In this document: positions 4,057-6,477 of the stretch, piece after piece
Layout of the letters: each line of letters begins with the position of its first letter
Numbering within the stretch: the stretch's first letter is position 1
Source: Desulfobulbus_C sp964551175
GTDB taxonomy: Bacteria > Desulfobacterota > Desulfobulbia > Desulfobulbales > Desulfobulbaceae
Reading direction: 5' to 3'
Assembly (NCBI GenBank): GCA_964551175.1
Contig: CAZKBZ010000131.1
Location: 1-6,477, forward strand
Length of the DNA stretch: 6,477 nucleotides
Position numbers and translations under genes: made by a program
Notes under the pieces: model-generated
The model's database searches: none
What the model saw: the letters and a program-made list of their open reading frames with translations, nothing else
What the model was told of the DNA's origin: nothing

Positions 4057-6477
4057 TCATCCGCTTTTGTAATCAACCCCGAGCCTGCTCTGCAGGAGAC
4101 CAATTTGTGAAAAGATCTTTTTAATTGTATCCACTTCAATAGTTGTCAGACTGTTTAAATCAACCAGATTACTGGGCGCATTGTTTTCCAGAACAGCAGC
4201 GGCCTGAAACCTGAAGCGAAGATTCATCAAGTAGTTGTAGGACAGGATGATTTCATCGTACAGTGACTTATTGATTTCTTCAATCTCATGCAATTTTTTT
4301 GCTCTGTCTAAAGAGTTGGTGGCATCAATTCTGTTTTTAAGAGTGTATAGTCTCAGAAAGCTGATCACAGGAAGCAGGATGTCTTTGACATTAATCTTGT
4401 CGTTTGAGCTTGCCTTTATTTTCCCAAATACATTTAGAGGAGACTTGTAATTCAGTATAGTCTGAGCCATATGATAGAAAAAAATTGTATTTGTCTTCAA
4501 CAGGTCATGTACATGGGAGCGTAGCTGGTGAATATACGGCTGGTGTCCGTAAACACATCGAAAATCAAAAAATATACTGCAGTTCAGCACACTTTGCGGA
4601 TCACTTGTTCCTATCCAGCTGCCAAACATTTTTTCCCACTCATGTAAGGGCTGTACCCATTGGGGGTTACTGGCCATTATTTCACCGTCGCAATATCTAT
4701 AGCCAACAGTGTCTAAATTATCACACACCACCTTGCCGAGTTTCAGAAAGTATTCCTGAACTGACTGTTCCCTGGAAGCATCCACGTTCTCGTAGACAAT
4801 GGCATTATCCTGGTCAGTTGACAGGGTCTGCTCCATGCGACCTTCACTGCCCATGACCATAAATGCGAACTTACAGGGAGGTTCACCAATGTCTGCGATC
4901 GCCATCTGAACAAGCCTGTCCGCGATACTGTCAGATACCGAGCTGATAATATGGGTAATATTTTCTGTTTTATCTCCACTTTCAACCAGGGCACTCACCA
5001 GGGCCGGCAACTTTGCCGTAACACTTTTCAGTTCCTGGATACCCTGGGACAGTTCAATCTCCTTTATATAATAGCCCACACTGTTCTGGTGAATTCCAGC
5101 AATATCCTTGTAACTGATCGACGAGACAATATGGCCGTCACCATCCCGTACGCCGAGGTGTGAAATGTTCTTATCCTTGAGTAAAAAAATCGCTTCGTAC
5201 AGGAGGGCTTTTGCATTAATGCACTCCACCGGAGCTGTCATTATTGAAACGACGTTTGTGTTCAGTTCCAACCCCTTGGCGATCACCCGTTTTGATAAAT
5301 CACTGTTATTGATTACTCCGATAACCTGCTGGTCTTTACAGACAAAAAGAACGTCTTTTCCCTGTTGACTCATAAGCTGAGCTGCCTGTCGGACAGTTGT
5401 ATCAACGTCGCATTTACATATTTTATCAACATACGGGGTGATGGGCTGGTTCAGCAACAGCAGGGATGTCTGCAACTCCCGGGATAACTGCTCTCCGGCC
5501 AACTGTATCTGCTGAGCTTCGCTGACTTCCTTGGTGACAACTATATACCCGTCCTGGTCACCTTGTTTTAACAGGGATATTGAAGCAATTACAGCTCGTT
5601 CGGTCTCATCATTGCAGAACACGGATGTCTCGACGGTAAGAGCATCCTCGATATTTTGCAGACCATCAAGGTCAAGTTTGAAGATATCGGAAAACTTCAA
5701 AGACAGGATATCGGTTTCACTGTATCCTGTCAGATCACAGAATACGGAGTTTGCAAAAACTATTTTCTGATTGACCACCAGCAGGGTACCCTCTGTCGAT
5801 GCCTCAACCAGAGACTTATATTTCTGCCTGGAAAGCAGTAAGTCGGCTTCAGCATCACTTCGGCGTTTTTCAATCTTCAGGCTGGCCCTGATCACAAACA
5901 GAATCATCAAAATAATGACAGTCGCTATCAGAAGAGCTATATTTAACAGGCTTTTTTTAAGATTTGAAATTTCAGCCTGCACATCGTCTAAGTAAATACC
6001 GGTGCCGATTATCCATCCCCAAGGTTTGTATTCACGAACATAAGACAGTTTGGGGACTATTCGGGTGGAATCATCTTTCCACTGCCACATATAGTCAATA
6101 AAGCCTTCCCCCTTCTGTTCAACCAGCTTTACCGCTTCCACGAAAATCTTTTTTCCGTTCGGATCTTCATAGCTTCCCAGATCAGCGTTCAGCAGGTCCT
6201 CCCTGTAAGGATGCATGATCATTTTCGGCTGCCTGTCAATGATCCAGAAGTAATCCTTGTTTTCACTGCCGTAACGGATCTGTTGTATTCGTGCCGCAAC
6301 CTGTTGTTGAGCTTCATCCTTTGAGATATTCTGAAGGTCATATTCTTCGATCAGGCTCCAGAACGAATTTGTCAACTCCCTGATCATCTCCCGTTTTTTA
6401 TCAAGAACGGTTTCTTCAAAGGCAGGCAATACAAAGACAAAAACCGACCCGATAAATAATGCCATGGCAACAAATGA
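4057..6477 (-). CDS. Membrane sensor: Cache-PAS-CBS-CBS-DUF294 nucleotidyltransferase (5' end outside window)
   Basis: A multidomain signalling protein, with 806 residues visible. Numbering from the internal Met at 6465: first membrane segment (about 1-15), extracytoplasmic single Cache domain (about 20-165, with KDYFWIID, MHPYREDLLN and KPWGWIIGTGIY), second membrane helix (172-193), PAS (about 212-315), two CBS domains (about 345-400 and 405-460), DUF294 nucleotidyltransferase (about 485-620) and its C-terminal helical domain (about 655-795). The GlnD-like catalytic motif is present: G539-S540 followed by D551 and D553 (STDQDNAIV). The frame stays open upstream of 6465 (SFVA) to the window edge, continuing the hydrophobic segment, so the true start is beyond 6477. 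Cache likely binds a small ligand outside; CBS may bind adenine nucleotides; the output may be nucleotidyl transfer to an unknown target. There is no kinase, GGDEF or methyl-accepting domain. It converges on the ferredoxin-like gene. Confidence 0.93.
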   Translation of the reverse strand, partial: SFVAMALFIGSVFVFVLPAFEETVLDKKREMIRELTNSFWSLIEEYDLQNISKDEAQQQVAARIQQIRYGSENKDYFWIIDRQPKMIMHPYREDLLNADLGSYEDPNGKKIFVEAVKLVEQKGEGFIDYMWQWKDDSTRIVPKLSYVREYKPWGWIIGTGIYLDDVQAEISNLKKSLLNIALLIATVIILMILFVIRASLKIEKRRSDAEADLLLSRQKYKSLVEASTEGTLLVVNQKIVFANSVFCDLTGYSETDILSLKFSDIFKLDLDGLQNIEDALTVETSVFCNDETERAVIASISLLKQGDQDGYIVVTKEVSEAQQIQLAGEQLSRELQTSLLLLNQPITPYVDKICKCDVDTTVRQAAQLMSQQGKDVLFVCKDQQVIGVINNSDLSKRVIAKGLELNTNVVSIMTAPVECINAKALLYEAIFLLKDKNISHLGVRDGDGHIVSSISYKDIAGIHQNSVGYYIKEIELSQGIQELKSVTAKLPALVSALVESGDKTENITHIISSVSDSIADRLVQMAIADIGEPPCKFAFMVMGSEGRMEQTLSTDQDNAIVYENVDASREQSVQEYFLKLGKVVCDNLDTVGYRYCDGEIMASNPQWVQPLHEWEKMFGSWIGTSDPQSVLNCSIFFDFRCVYGHQPYIHQLRSHVHDLLKTNTIFFYHMAQTILNYKSPLNVFGKIKASSNDKINVKDILLPVISFLRLYTLKNRIDATNSLDRAKKLHEIEEINKSLYDEIILSYNYLMNLRFRFQAAAVLENNAPSNLVDLNSLTTIEVDTIKKIFSQIGLLQSRLGVDYKSG

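Overview
The window reads as a chromosomal stretch of a strict anaerobe, most likely a sulfate- or sulfur-metabolising member of the Desulfobacterota (Desulfobulbales-like). The clues are a probable UGA-encoded selenocysteine protein, a cysteine-rich double [4Fe-4S] protein, a Cache-PAS-CBS-DUF294 membrane sensor and moderate GC. The taxon is an inference; there is no rRNA or tRNA here.

Left part (about 69-1985, + strand): a sigma70-like promoter, a short leucine-rich leader peptide, three mutually exclusive RNA pairings ending in an intrinsic terminator, and then leuA (2-isopropylmalate synthase). This is a complete transcription attenuator of the kind known from enterobacterial leu operons: ribosome stalling on Leu codons would free the antiterminator and let leuA be transcribed. 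Directly behind leuA, with its ribosome binding site still present, lies a decayed creA-like gene (1995-2249) carrying two in-frame stops and lacking its C-terminal half.

Middle part (2314-3991): a 55-residue minus-strand zinc-finger-like protein with four CxxC pairs is divergent from a three-gene plus-strand cluster. The first gene of the cluster is easily missed because an in-frame TGA splits it. Read through, it is a 74-residue TusA/SirA-like sulfurtransferase in which the TGA falls at the position of the catalytic cysteine (DxxGxx[C/U]). A hairpin with an AGGU apical loop lies 11 nt after the TGA, as expected of a bacterial SECIS element. The gene overlaps by 1 nt (TGATG) a 74-residue two-helix membrane protein, which is followed by a 312-residue ferredoxin-like protein with an unusual CNCCxCCC motif. 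The three may form a small redox or sulfur/selenium-transfer module; that joint function is an inference.

Right part (4057-6477, - strand): one large gene, cut at its 5' end by the window edge, for a membrane-bound sensor with an extracytoplasmic Cache domain, a PAS domain, two CBS domains and a DUF294/GlnD-type nucleotidyltransferase output module. It converges on the ferredoxin gene with 65 bp between them and no clear terminator.

The observation most worth following is the candidate selenocysteine-containing TusA-like protein with its coupled membrane partner; the leu attenuator comes second.
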